From NCBI RefSeq assembly GCF_947493565.1, contig NZ_CANLRG010000001.1, positions 1 through 64,000 of the forward strand: 64,000 bases of DNA. Direction: 5' to 3'. Below the pieces are notes generated by a model. The model saw only the letters and a list, made by a program, of their open reading frames with translations, had not been told where the DNA came from and did not search any database. Positions 45,622 through 54,562 of the stretch are shown in pieces. The position numbers were made by a program, and so were the translations under genes. The stretch is from an uncultured Lutibacter sp. Lineage in GTDB: Bacteria; Bacteroidota; Bacteroidia; Flavobacteriales; Flavobacteriaceae. How positions within the stretch are numbered: the stretch's first letter is position 1; each line of letters opens with the position of its first letter.

Positions 45622-46467
45622 TTAAAATTGATTCAATACTATAAATTGTGAATGCACCGACAATTCGTTAAGGCTTGTAGATTTTTTTGAAGGTGAGTAG
45701 AAATTAATATTTCTAATATATTGGTAAAGGATGGTGTACAACTCAGATTCTTTTTCAATATCTCCCATTAGTACTAGGTTAAGTTCTTCTGGATTTAATT
45801 CTAATTGTTCAGCTGTAAAAAGTATGTAATAAATAAAATCTTCTTTTGTACTAAAGTTGAAGCAGTTAAAAAGTTTAAATTTTTTTTCTTTTAAAACCAC
45901 AATCTCAAAGTTGTTGTTAGTAACATTCACAAAACAGAAATCTCCATCAGAATTTTTGTATTCGTTTAATAATTTTTCAATTAAAACAGTAGAGGAATGC
46001 TTAAATATAAAGGAGCCATAATGATCTAATAAAAAATTATTGATATTTACAAATGGAATATATACATTAACAATTTCAGAATTATTTATTTCATCAAAAG
46101 TAATAAAATCGTTTTCTAAAACTTTGACAGAATACTTTAAATAATCTGGTAAATATTCTTTATCAAAAAAAGGCTTAGGAACTTGCGTTACTAAGTTATT
46201 AAAATGTGCTACACTTACCGAGTTAAACTTTAATTGAAGAATTTTCTCTTTTTTAAAAATTTCTTCTACAAATTCTAAATGTTTATAAGGGGAAATACCG
46301 TTTTGATTGTCAAATTCAAATTTAGCAAAGTAACCAAATTCATTTACAATTTTGTTATAGATACAAAAAGAAAATCCATCCAAACTAAGTTGGATGGATA
46401 AATGATTTTCTTCTAGATTAAAAAAATCTATATTTTTATTCGCTATCTTTTTTATCTCCTTTATCAT
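45622..46467 (-). CDS. DUF3822 family protein
   Basis: About 281 residues if begun at the ATG at 46467; a start at 46494 would add nine. Bacteroidota-specific family with an actin-like (ASKHA) fold pattern: NHLSIQLSLDGFSFCIYN, VPFVNINNFLLDHYGSF type strand, and a C-terminal LNPEELNLVLMGDIEKES. Function unknown; genomic coupling with rsmD is the only clue. The start lies inside the end of the upstream membrane-protein gene. Confidence 0.75.
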   Translation of the reverse strand: MIKEIKKIANKNIDFFNLEENHLSIQLSLDGFSFCIYNKIVNEFGYFAKFEFDNQNGISPYKHLEFVEEIFKKEKILQLKFNSVSVAHFNNLVTQVPKPFFDKEYLPDYLKYSVKVLENDFITFDEINNSEIVNVYIPFVNINNFLLDHYGSFIFKHSSTVLIEKLLNEYKNSDGDFCFVNVTNNNFEIVVLKEKKFKLFNCFNFSTKEDFIYYILFTAEQLELNPEELNLVLMGDIEKESELYTILYQYIRNINFYSPSKKSTSLNELSVHSQFIVLNQF

Positions 46468-47167
46468 AAAATGGAGGCCAGTTACCGTCTTCACTTACTT
46501 CTGTTAATGAACCAACTCTAATATACTCACCTCTAACTTCTTCACCGCCAATGGCTTCTTTTTCTTGTTTTACTAGGTTAATATCCATTCCTTTTAAAAT
46601 AAGGGCTTTATCAACTTTAATTTCAAAAACTTGAGCTTTTAAACCAGCAATTTTTTCAATTTCACCAATTTCTATTTTAAATTTTTGATCAGTTCCTGGA
46701 ATGTTTAGCATATTTTTATAATCTCTTCCAACAAAATAGGCTCTAACATCTTCGTAACCAATAGTATCAACAACTCTTTCTTCAATTTCTTTTGTAATAC
46801 CACCACCAACATTTATTGTTTTAGGAACGTTTCTAGTTTGAGTTAATGCGTATTTTGCTGTATCTAAAAATTTAATAAGAGCCTCACCATCAGAAGTGTA
46901 CGTTCCAATTACTTTTTTATGAGCAACTTCAGCATCACGAAGGATTTTTAAATTATTAATTACTTTAGCATATTTTACTTTTTTCTCTTTATTAAACTTG
47001 ATAGGTTTTAAAATTTCAAAATTAATTTTATAAACTAAAAAAGCCGCTAAGGCAATTAAAATTATTGAGATTATCCAATGTAATTTTTTTGGAATAAAAT
47101 TTACAATTGCATAAGCCAAAAAGCCTGTAACTATAATACCAGCTATTATTATTAGAACTGTTGTCAT
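46436..47167 (-). CDS. Membrane-anchored protein of unknown function
   Basis: 243 residues from the ATG at 47167 (an upstream in-frame codon adds eleven residues). Two N-terminal membrane helices (VLIIIAGIIVTGFLAYAIV and WIISIILIALAAFLVYKI), then a Lys/Glu-rich soluble domain containing ILRDAEVAHKKVIGTYTSDG, a pattern seen in pilin-like or type II secretion-related proteins. The acidic tail overlaps the DUF3822 start. Typical of Flavobacteria; role not known. Confidence 0.6.
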   Translation of the reverse strand: MTTVLIIIAGIIVTGFLAYAIVNFIPKKLHWIISIILIALAAFLVYKINFEILKPIKFNKEKKVKYAKVINNLKILRDAEVAHKKVIGTYTSDGEALIKFLDTAKYALTQTRNVPKTINVGGGITKEIEERVVDTIGYEDVRAYFVGRDYKNMLNIPGTDQKFKIEIGEIEKIAGLKAQVFEIKVDKALILKGMDINLVKQEKEAIGGEEVRGEYIRVGSLTEVSEDGNWPPFYDKGDKKDSE

Positions 47168-47250
47168 TTTTGTGTATGTTAATTTTATGTGTGTACGCAA
47201 ATCTACAAATTTTTTTTAATGAGAAAAACTTTTAAGCATAAATCAATTTG

Positions 47251-47258
47251 TATATTTG
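47251..47258 (+). promoter_or_regulatory. -7 element for the RecD-like helicase gene
   Basis: TATATTTG, 15 bases before the ATG at 47274. It shows that the in-frame TTG at 47256 lies within the promoter and is not the start. Confidence 0.55.
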
Positions 47259-47273
47259 AAATTTATTACAAAC

Positions 47274-48698
47274 ATGACAAAAACTCCCACTGAATTTTAT
47301 AAAACACTCGTAGATAAGTTTCCATTTAAACCTACAAATTCGCAAGAATTATTACTGGAAAATTTAGTTGAATTTATTTTTGATAAGAGTAAAGAAACAC
47401 TTTTTATAATGAAGGGATATGCAGGAACAGGAAAAACAACCACAATTAGTACGGTAGTTAATAATTTATGGAAAATAGGGAAAAAGGCTGTTTTATTAGC
47501 GCCAACAGGAAGAGCTGCTAAAGTTATTTCAGGTTATTCAAATAGGCAGGCGTTTACAATTCATAAAAAAATCTATTTTCCTAAAAAAAATAAAGCGGGT
47601 GGGGTAGATTTTACCTTACAACCAAACAAACATACCAATACTATTTTTATTATAGATGAAGCTTCTATGATTCCTGATAGTCCTAGCAATGCTAAGTTGT
47701 TCGAAAACGGTTCATTATTAGATGATTTAATGTCATATGTATATTCAGGTGTAAATTGTAAAATTATTTTTATTGGAGATACAGCTCAGTTACCTCCTGT
47801 AAAATTATCAATTAGTCCAGCTCTTGATGCACAAAAATTGGAGTTAAATTATAATAAAATAGTAACTGAAATTGAATTAAATGAAGTAATGCGACAACAT
47901 TCAGATTCAGGAATTTTAATAAATGCTACAGAGCTGCGTTTAATTTTAGCGAATAATGGCTTTGATGAATTTAAATTTCAGTTAGGTTTTCCTGATTTGA
48001 TTAGACTAGTTGATGGGTATGAAATAGAAGATGCTATTAATACTGCTTACGATAATATTGGAGTAGAAGATACCGCTTTTATTGTACGTTCTAATAAAAG
48101 AGCCAATCAATACAACCAGCAAATTAGAAGTAAAATTAGAGGGCAAGAAAATGAGATTTCAACTGGAGATTTTGTGATGGTAGTAAAAAATAATTATTTC
48201 TGGTTAAAAGATTCTAATGATGCAGGTTTTATTGCTAATGGAGATATTTGTGAAGTTTTACAAATTTATAATACCAAAGAATTGTATGGATTTAGGTTTG
48301 CAGAAGTGAAAGTTAGAATGATTGATTACCCAAATCAAAAACCATTTGATACTGTTTTATTATTAGATACTTTAACATCTGAATCACCTTCACTTACTTA
48401 TGAAGAATCAAATAAACTGTATCAAGAAGTGGGGAAGGATTTTGCTCATGAAAAATCAAAATACAAACAATTTTTGGGAATCAAAAAGAGTAAATATTTT
48501 AACGCCTTGCAAGTTAAGTTTTCTTATGCTGTTACTTGTCATAAATCGCAAGGAGGGCAGTGGAAAACAGTATTTATTGAACAACCATATTTACCAGATG
48601 GGCAAAATATAGAATATTTAAGATGGTTGTATACTGCAGTAACTAGAGCACAAGAAAAAGTGTATTTAATAGGTTTTAAAGATGAATTTTTTAATTAA
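47274..48698 (+). CDS. RecD/UvrD-like ATP-dependent DNA helicase
   Basis: 474 residues. SF1 helicase: Walker A IMKGYAGTGKTTTISTVV, LLAPTGRAAKVISGYS, motif II IIDEASMIP, motif III FIGDTAQLPPVKLS, then the C-terminal UvrD_C_2 part VTCHKSQGGQWKTVFIEQ and LYTAVTRAQEKVYLIGF. No nuclease domain. Related to RecD2/Dda helicases; probably a repair or replication accessory helicase. It is convergent with ybaB. Confidence 0.88.
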   Translation: MTKTPTEFYKTLVDKFPFKPTNSQELLLENLVEFIFDKSKETLFIMKGYAGTGKTTTISTVVNNLWKIGKKAVLLAPTGRAAKVISGYSNRQAFTIHKKIYFPKKNKAGGVDFTLQPNKHTNTIFIIDEASMIPDSPSNAKLFENGSLLDDLMSYVYSGVNCKIIFIGDTAQLPPVKLSISPALDAQKLELNYNKIVTEIELNEVMRQHSDSGILINATELRLILANNGFDEFKFQLGFPDLIRLVDGYEIEDAINTAYDNIGVEDTAFIVRSNKRANQYNQQIRSKIRGQENEISTGDFVMVVKNNYFWLKDSNDAGFIANGDICEVLQIYNTKELYGFRFAEVKVRMIDYPNQKPFDTVLLLDTLTSESPSLTYEESNKLYQEVGKDFAHEKSKYKQFLGIKKSKYFNALQVKFSYAVTCHKSQGGQWKTVFIEQPYLPDGQNIEYLRWLYTAVTRAQEKVYLIGFKDEFFN

Positions 48699-48713
48699 CA
48701 TTTTAAAAGAGTC

Positions 48714-49034
48714 CTATTTAAATAAATCCATTCCTGGAATGTTAGGCATTCCATCTTTGGCGGCGGCAGCTAATTCAGTTTCGCTAATGGTATTGGCTTT
48801 ATCTAGTGCTTTATTTAAAGCTAAAACTAAATAATCTTCAATTTCCTCTTTGTCAGTTAATTCTTCGGCTATTGAAATACTTTTTACCAATCTATTGGCA
48901 GTAACTGAAACTTTGACCTTGCCATTACCTGCTTCACCATCAACAAAAATAGTATTTAATCTTGCTTTTGTTGCTTCTATTTTTTCTTGAGCTTCTTTAA
49001 GCTTTCCCATCATACTAGAAAAATCTCCAAACAT
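48714..49034 (-). CDS. YbaB/EbfC family nucleoid-associated protein
   Basis: 106 residues from the ATG at 49034, the family length. Features: [40 protein letters not shown], and [18 protein letters not shown]. Small dimeric DNA-binding protein. The start is fixed by a -7 element 28 bases upstream; a longer upstream reading would run through that promoter. Confidence 0.93.
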   Translation of the reverse strand: MFGDFSSMMGKLKEAQEKIEATKARLNTIFVDGEAGNGKVKVSVTANRLVKSISIAEELTDKEEIEDYLVLALNKALDKANTISETELAAAAKDGMPNIPGMDLFK

Positions 49035-49062
49035 TTTATTTAAATTTAACAAGTTACAAGCG

Positions 49063-49079
49063 CAAATATAGTATTTTTG
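49063..49079. promoter_or_regulatory. Back-to-back -7 elements of divergent ybaB and oligopeptidase B genes
   Basis: On the minus strand TATATTTG (49063-49070) faces ybaB; on the plus strand TATTTTTG (49072-49079) faces the peptidase. They are separated by one base, so the two promoters must exclude each other's polymerase. Confidence 0.6.
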
Positions 49080-49108
49080 CGGCTGAGAGAAAATATTCGT
49101 TAAAGTAT

Positions 49109-51160
49109 ATGATGTTAAGACCGCCAAAGGCAGAGAAGATTGAAAAGAAGTTAGAAATTCACGGGGATGTTAGAATTGATAATTATTATTGGCTAAATGA
49201 AAAAGAAAACCCAAAAGTTATAGGATATTTAAATGCCGAAAATACCTATTACAATTCTCAAACAGCTCATACAAAGCAATTTCAAGAAGATTTATTTCAA
49301 GAAATGAAATCTCGTATTAAAGAAGATGACGAGTCAGTTCCTTATAAAAAAAATAAATATTTTTATACTACACGTTATCAAAAAGGGATGCAATACCCCA
49401 TTTATGCTCGTAAAAAAGAAACTTTAGAAGCTTCAGAAGAAATTATGTTCGACGTTAATAAAATGGCCGAAGGACATACATATTTTAAACTTTCTGGAAT
49501 GTCGGTAAGTCCAAATAATAAGTATATTGCTTTTGGTGTTGATACCGTAAGTAGAAGGCAATACACGTTGCAATTTAAAAATCTAGAAACAGGTGAAATA
49601 TTTCCTGAAAAAATAGAGAATACTACAGGAAGTTCATCTTGGTCAAATGATAATAAAACAATTTTTTATACCCAAAAAAATCCAATTACTTTACGTAGTG
49701 AAAAAATATTTAGACATGTATTAGGAACTGACCCTTCAGAAGATGTAGAAATTTATTTTGAGAAGGATGAAACTTTTAGTGCTTATGTTTATCGATCAAA
49801 ATCAGATAAATATTTAATCATAGGTTCTTTTAGCACGGTTTCAACAGAATATCATATTTTAGAAGCTGATAACCCAACAGGAAAATTTAGAATTTTTCAA
49901 CCACGAGAGCGTGATTTAGAATATAATATTGCGCATTATGGGGTGAGTTTTTACATACTTACAAATAAAGACAATGCTACCAATTTTAAATTAATGAAAA
50001 CCACAGAAGAGGCTACATTAAAAGAAAACTGGTATGATGTGATACCACATAGAGAAGAGGTATTGTTGGAAGATATTTCCATTTTTAAAAATTTTTTAGT
50101 AGTTGAAGAGCGTTTTAATGGTTTAAATAAAATTAGAATTATTCGTTGGAATGATTCTGAAGATTTTTACTTGCCTTTTGATGAAGAAACTTATTCTGCA
50201 GGTGTTTATTACAATCCTGAGTTCGATACTAATATTATTCGTTATGGATATAATTCAATGACAACTCCAAGTAGTGTAATAGATTTTAATGTAGATAATA
50301 AAACAAAAGAAATAAAGAAAGAGCAAGAAGTTTTAGGAGGTAAATTTAATAAACAGAATTATATAAGTGAAAGAATTTGGGCAACATCAAAAGATGGAAC
50401 TAAAATTCCTATTTCATTAGTCCATCATAAAAATACCTCTTTAACCAAAAATACCCCATTGTTATTGTACGGATACGGATCTTATGGTTATACTATTGAT
50501 GCTGGTTTTAGCACTACACGTTTAAGCTTGTTGGATAGAGGTTTTGTATTTGCAATTGCTCATGTGCGTGGAAGTGAATATTTAGGTAGAAAATGGTATG
50601 ATGAAGGTAAACTATTTCATAAAATGAATACGTTTACCGATTTTATAGATTGTGCAAAGCATTTAATATCAATAGGATATACGTCTAAAAATCATTTATA
50701 TGCAAGTGGTGGATCGGCTGGAGGTTTATTAATGGGAGCTGTTATTAATATGAATCCTGAGCTGTTTCATGGAGTTTTAGTTTCTGTCCCTTTTGTTGAT
50801 GTTTTAACCACGATGCTTGATGACTCAATACCTTTAACAACGGGCGAATATGATGAATGGGGAAATCCTAATGAAAAAGAATATTATGATTATATGAAAT
50901 TATATTCACCCTATGATAATGTATCAAGACAAAATTATCCGAATATGCTTGTAACAACTGGTTTACATGATTCTCAAGTGCAATATTTTGAACCAGCAAA
51001 ATGGGTAGCAAAACTTAGAGAGTTTAAAACAGATAAAAATATTTTATTGATGCATACCAATATGGAAGCCGGTCATGGCGGTGCTTCTGGACGTTTTGAT
51101 TCATTAAAAGAAACAGCTAGAGATTATAGTTTTCTAATAGATTTAGAAGGAAAATCATAA
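49109..51160 (+). CDS. ptrB: Oligopeptidase B (S9A prolyl oligopeptidase family)
   Basis: 683 residues. N-terminal seven-bladed propeller opening with [20 protein letters not shown] and an alpha/beta-hydrolase C-terminal domain: catalytic Ser536 in [14 protein letters not shown], Asp region [15 protein letters not shown], His in [12 protein letters not shown]9A oligopeptidase B cleaves short peptides after basic residues. No signal peptide, so cytosolic. A second ATG one codon downstream is equally possible as start. Confidence 0.92.
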   Translation: MMLRPPKAEKIEKKLEIHGDVRIDNYYWLNEKENPKVIGYLNAENTYYNSQTAHTKQFQEDLFQEMKSRIKEDDESVPYKKNKYFYTTRYQKGMQYPIYARKKETLEASEEIMFDVNKMAEGHTYFKLSGMSVSPNNKYIAFGVDTVSRRQYTLQFKNLETGEIFPEKIENTTGSSSWSNDNKTIFYTQKNPITLRSEKIFRHVLGTDPSEDVEIYFEKDETFSAYVYRSKSDKYLIIGSFSTVSTEYHILEADNPTGKFRIFQPRERDLEYNIAHYGVSFYILTNKDNATNFKLMKTTEEATLKENWYDVIPHREEVLLEDISIFKNFLVVEERFNGLNKIRIIRWNDSEDFYLPFDEETYSAGVYYNPEFDTNIIRYGYNSMTTPSSVIDFNVDNKTKEIKKEQEVLGGKFNKQNYISERIWATSKDGTKIPISLVHHKNTSLTKNTPLLLYGYGSYGYTIDAGFSTTRLSLLDRGFVFAIAHVRGSEYLGRKWYDEGKLFHKMNTFTDFIDCAKHLISIGYTSKNHLYASGGSAGGLLMGAVINMNPELFHGVLVSVPFVDVLTTMLDDSIPLTTGEYDEWGNPNEKEYYDYMKLYSPYDNVSRQNYPNMLVTTGLHDSQVQYFEPAKWVAKLREFKTDKNILLMHTNMEAGHGGASGRFDSLKETARDYSFLIDLEGKS

Positions 51161-51177
51161 TTTTAAAAAAATATTAT

Positions 51178-51185
51178 TAAATTTG
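51178..51185 (+). promoter_or_regulatory. -7 element for the cysteine-synthase-like gene
   Basis: TAAATTTG, 67 bases before the ATG at 51253. No clear -33 TTG. Confidence 0.5.
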
Positions 51186-51252
51186 CACGTTGTAGATTAT
51201 TATTCATAATTCATTTTTTGAATATTTCATATTTTGAATTAAACTCTTAAAA

Positions 51253-52290
51253 ATGACACAAAATACCGGTATAAGTAACAATATTCTAGACCTTATTGGT
51301 AGTACTCCTTTAATTAAGCTTAATAAAATAACCAAAAACCTTCCAGGTAATTTCTATGCTAAGTATGAAGGGTTTAACCCTGGACATTCTATGAAAGATA
51401 GAATTGCATTGTATATAATTGAAGAAGCTGAACGCCAAGGAATACTAAAAAAAGGTAGTACTGTAATAGAGACTACTTCAGGAAATACTGGCTTTAGTAT
51501 GGCTTTAGTTAGTATTATTAAAGGTTATAAGTGTATTTTAGCTGTTAATTCTAAAGCTTCCGCTGGAAAAATTAACATGTTAAAGGCTATGGGAGCCAAG
51601 GTTTATGTATGTCCAGCGCATGTTAGTGCAGACGATCCTCGCTCTTATTATGAAGTTGCCAAAAGATTGCATAATGAAACAGCTAATTCAGTATACATTA
51701 ATCAATATTTTAACGACTTAAATACAGAAGCTCATTACAGATCTACTGGTCCTGAAATATGGAAACAAACAAATGGGGAAATCACTCATTTGATTGCTGC
51801 TAGTGGTACAGGAGGAACAATTTCAGGTGTGGCTAAGTATTTAAAAGAACAAAATCCTAAAGTAAAAGTTTTAGGAGTTGATGCTTTTGGATCTATTTTA
51901 AAGAAATTCCATGAAACAGGAGAATTTGATAAAAATGAAATTTACCCATACAGAATTGAGGGATTAGGAAAAAATTTAATTCCTACAGCAACTAATTTTG
52001 ATGTTATTGATACCTTTGAAAAAGTTACAGATGAGTCTGCTGCACATAGAGCTAGAGAATTAGCGATAACTGAAGGGCTATTTACAGGTTATACAAGTGG
52101 TGCTGTTGTACAAGCAGCTATGCAATACAATGAGATGGGAATGTTTAATGAAAATTCTAAAGTAGTATTAATTCTGCCAGACCATGGTTCTCGGTATATG
52201 GAGAAAATTTATAGTGATGATTGGATGAAAGAGCAAGGTTTTTTTGACGCAAAAAAACAAGCTCATGAACAAGTTGAATACATTAAGTAA
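51253..52290 (+). CDS. PLP-dependent cysteine synthase family enzyme (candidate cysteate synthase)
   Basis: 345 residues. Fold-type II PLP enzyme: PLP Lys48 in [31 protein letters not shown], phosphate loop SGTGGTISG, and [17 protein letters not shown]. CysK/CBS relatives replace a beta substituent of a serine derivative; SMKDR and TTSGNTGFS differ from canonical CysK SVKDR and PTSGNTG. The next gene, 148 bases on, is an alpha-oxoamine synthase of the type that condenses cysteate with an acyl thioester. A role in making cysteate is inferred from this pairing; ordinary cysteine synthase is the alternative. A terminator separates them. Confidence 0.75.
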   Translation: MTQNTGISNNILDLIGSTPLIKLNKITKNLPGNFYAKYEGFNPGHSMKDRIALYIIEEAERQGILKKGSTVIETTSGNTGFSMALVSIIKGYKCILAVNSKASAGKINMLKAMGAKVYVCPAHVSADDPRSYYEVAKRLHNETANSVYINQYFNDLNTEAHYRSTGPEIWKQTNGEITHLIAASGTGGTISGVAKYLKEQNPKVKVLGVDAFGSILKKFHETGEFDKNEIYPYRIEGLGKNLIPTATNFDVIDTFEKVTDESAAHRARELAITEGLFTGYTSGAVVQAAMQYNEMGMFNENSKVVLILPDHGSRYMEKIYSDDWMKEQGFFDAKKQAHEQVEYIK

Positions 52291-52310
52291 ATAAAATATA
52301 AATTAATTAA

Positions 52311-52344
52311 AAGGAGCTGGAAATTTTTTTCAGCTCTTTTTTTG
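52311..52344 (+). terminator. Rho-independent terminator
   Basis: 9-bp stem AAGGAGCTG / CAGCTCTTT with an 11-base loop, then a T-run. It lies between the cysteine-synthase-like and CFAT-like genes. Confidence 0.75.
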
Positions 52345-52438
52345 TTTAATTTACATTTGAATAGCATAAAAAAAATTACGTAATTTGCACTATCGTAAAT
52401 ATGCTTTTAAAAGTGCTATTTATGTTTAAATATATACA

Positions 52439-53683
52439 ATGAAAGACTTATTTGAAAGAATTATAAAAGACAAAGGTCCGTTAGGGAAATGGGCTAAGCA
52501 AGCAGAAGGTTATTATGTTTTTCCAAAGTTAGAAGGTGAAATTTCTAATAGAATGGTTTTTAATGGTAAAAATGTAATTACTTGGAGTATTAACGATTAT
52601 CTAGGTCTAGCAAATCACCCTGAAGTTAGAAAAGCTGATGCAGAGGCTGCTGCAGAATATGGAATGGCATATCCAATGGGTGCTAGAATGATGTCAGGGC
52701 ATACGAAATACCATGAACAATTAGAAAAAGAATGTGCTGAATTTGTTGATAAAGAAGCAGCATATTTAGTAAACTTTGGATATCAAGGTATGGTTTCTGC
52801 AATTGATGCTTTAGTTAGCAAACATGATGTTATTGTGTATGATATCGATTCACACGCTTGTATTATTGATGGGGTTAGATTACACCATGGTAAACGCTTT
52901 ACATATCAACATAACGATATAGAAAGTTTAGAAAAGAATTTGCAACGAGCTTCTAAAATTGCAGAAGAAAACAATGGCGGTATTTTAGTAATATCAGAAG
53001 GTGTTTTTGGTATGAGGGGTGAACAAGGTAAATTGAAAGAAATAGCCGCTTTAAAAACCAAATATAATTTTAGATTATTAGTTGATGATGCACATGGTTT
53101 TGGAACTTTAGGAGAAGGAGGAAGAGGAACAGGTTTTGAACAAGGTGTGCAAGATGAAATTGATGTGTACTTTGCAACCTTTGCAAAATCTATGGCAGGA
53201 ATAGGCGCTTTTTTTGCGGCAGATAAAGATATAATTCAGTACTTACAATACAATATGCGTTCTCAAATGTTTGCAAAATCTTTACCAATGCCAATGGTAA
53301 AAGGAGCTTTAAAACGTTTGGATATGCTTAGAACAATGCCAGAACTTAAGGCCAAGTTATGGGAAAATGTAAACGCTCTTCAAAATGGGTTAAAAGAAAA
53401 TGGTTTTAATATAGGAAAAACAAATACTTGTGTAACGCCTGTATTTTTAGAGGGTGATATACCTGAAGCTATGGCTATGGTAAATGATTTAAGAGAAAAC
53501 TATGGAATTTTCTGTTCTATAGTGGTATATCCTGTTATCCCTAAGGGATTAATTATTCTTAGGTTAATTCCAACGGCAACTCATAATTTAGATGATGTAA
53601 AAGAAACTATTGAATCTTTCTCAGCAATTAGATCTAAACTTGAAAAAGGTATTTATAAACGTATCGCAGCATCAATGATTTAA
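52439..53683 (+). CDS. Alpha-oxoamine synthase family (serine palmitoyltransferase / cysteate acyltransferase like)
   Basis: 414 residues. Fold-type I PLP enzyme: SINDYLGLANHPEVRKADAE, GARMMSGHTKYHEQLEKE, LLVDDAHGFGTLGEGGRGTG, and PLP Lys250 in TFAKSMAGIGAFFAAD. The family (BioF, KBL, SPT) condenses an amino acid with an acyl thioester and releases CO2. In Flavobacterium a member, CFAT, condenses cysteate with acyl chains to start capnine synthesis. The neighbouring cysteine-synthase-like gene favours that reading over serine palmitoyltransferase. It converges with the FNR-like gene. Confidence 0.78.
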   Translation: MKDLFERIIKDKGPLGKWAKQAEGYYVFPKLEGEISNRMVFNGKNVITWSINDYLGLANHPEVRKADAEAAAEYGMAYPMGARMMSGHTKYHEQLEKECAEFVDKEAAYLVNFGYQGMVSAIDALVSKHDVIVYDIDSHACIIDGVRLHHGKRFTYQHNDIESLEKNLQRASKIAEENNGGILVISEGVFGMRGEQGKLKEIAALKTKYNFRLLVDDAHGFGTLGEGGRGTGFEQGVQDEIDVYFATFAKSMAGIGAFFAADKDIIQYLQYNMRSQMFAKSLPMPMVKGALKRLDMLRTMPELKAKLWENVNALQNGLKENGFNIGKTNTCVTPVFLEGDIPEAMAMVNDLRENYGIFCSIVVYPVIPKGLIILRLIPTATHNLDDVKETIESFSAIRSKLEKGIYKRIAASMI

Positions 53684-53702
53684 TTTATAAAGAAATACAA
53701 AT

Positions 53703-53737
53703 AAAAAAAGACCTTTTAATTAAAAGGTCTTTTTTTA
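53703..53737. terminator. Bidirectional terminator
   Basis: Near-perfect palindrome around AAAGACCTTTTAAT / TAAAAGGTCTTT with A and T runs on both flanks, between two convergent genes. Confidence 0.88.
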
Positions 53738-53761
53738 TTTGTATTATATAATAGTAATTCT

Positions 53762-54448
53762 TTAATAACCTTCTGAAAGGTTTTTAAGCATATTTTTATT
53801 TATAATTTTAATTTTTTTTCCTATTAAATCTATAACGCCATCTTTTTTAAGGTTAGACAATAATCTAATAGCAGATTCTGTTGCAGTTCCAATAGTATTA
53901 GCAATCTCTTCTCTAGTTAAAACTACATCAATACAACCTTCATTATCAATTCCAAAAATATCCTCTAAATTTAATAAAGTTTCAGCAAGTCTATCCTTTA
54001 CAGGTTTTTGTGCCATTTGTGAAATAGAAGTATTTGCTTGACTTAATTGAAGCGATATATTGCGTATTAAATTTAAAGAAAATTGAGGGTTGTCTCTTAT
54101 AGAATCTAAAATATCGCCTTTAGGAATAAAACAAACATGCATATCTTCTAAGGCAGTAGCATTTAAACCTACAGGCTCATCACTTAGAATAGATCTATGG
54201 CCTAAAATATCACCACCTTTAATAAATTTAATGATTTGTTCTTTACCGTTAGTATTTAATTTAGTCAATTTACATTTTCCATCCCTAATACAATAGAGCC
54301 CATTAATAGAGTTTCCTTCAGTCATTAAATTCTCACCTTTTTTTATGAGGAGTGAAGTTTTATGTTCTGAAAATCTTTCTAATTCTTCGTGAGTTAAAGT
54401 TTTCAAAGCGTTAAAACGCTTCATAATACATTGTCCACATTTTGACAT
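53762..54448 (-). CDS. CRP/FNR family transcriptional regulator, FNR-like
   Basis: 228 residues. N-terminal Cys4-x2-Cys7 (MSKCGQC), cyclic-nucleotide-binding-like beta-roll (~25-125), dimer helix, and a winged HTH (~150-215) with LTREEIANTIGTATESAIRL. Cys106 in DMHVCFIP aligns with the cluster ligand Cys122 of E. coli FNR (SMVCEIP); Cys53 and Cys59 lie in the beta-roll. The third N-terminal ligand of FNR is missing. It is divergent from the cbb3 oxidase locus and two FNR-type palindromes lie there, so it probably activates that locus under low oxygen. Confidence 0.87.
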   Translation of the reverse strand: MSKCGQCIMKRFNALKTLTHEELERFSEHKTSLLIKKGENLMTEGNSINGLYCIRDGKCKLTKLNTNGKEQIIKFIKGGDILGHRSILSDEPVGLNATALEDMHVCFIPKGDILDSIRDNPQFSLNLIRNISLQLSQANTSISQMAQKPVKDRLAETLLNLEDIFGIDNEGCIDVVLTREEIANTIGTATESAIRLLSNLKKDGVIDLIGKKIKIINKNMLKNLSEGY

Positions 54449-54484
54449 ATAATCTCGATTAAATTAATCTTGTAGTAAAACGCT

Positions 54485-54492
54485 CAAATGTA
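54485..54492 (-). promoter_or_regulatory. -7 element of the FNR-like gene
   Basis: Minus-strand TACATTTG, 37 bases before the start codon. The palindrome at 54502-54515 begins 9 bases upstream of it, over the spacer and -33 region, a position that suggests self-repression. Confidence 0.55.
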
Positions 54493-54501
54493 CAAAATTA
54501 A

Positions 54502-54515
54502 ATGATATTTATCAT
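54502..54515. promoter_or_regulatory. FNR-type palindrome upstream of ccoI
   Basis: Perfect palindrome ATGAT-ATTT-ATCAT, containing the FNR core TGAT-N4-ATCA. Its centre is 28.5 bases upstream of the -7 element TAGTTTTG (54537-54544) of ccoI, so about -41.5 from the expected start of transcription. Confidence 0.7.
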
Positions 54516-54536
54516 ACTTAAAAGGGAATAATTGAA

Positions 54537-54544
54537 TAGTTTTG
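54537..54544 (+). promoter_or_regulatory. -7 element of ccoI
   Basis: TAGTTTTG (TAnnTTTG), 18 bases before the ATG at 54563. No -33 TTG is present, as expected for an activator-dependent promoter. Confidence 0.6.
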
Positions 54545-54562
54545 TGGTGTATTTAAAAAACT

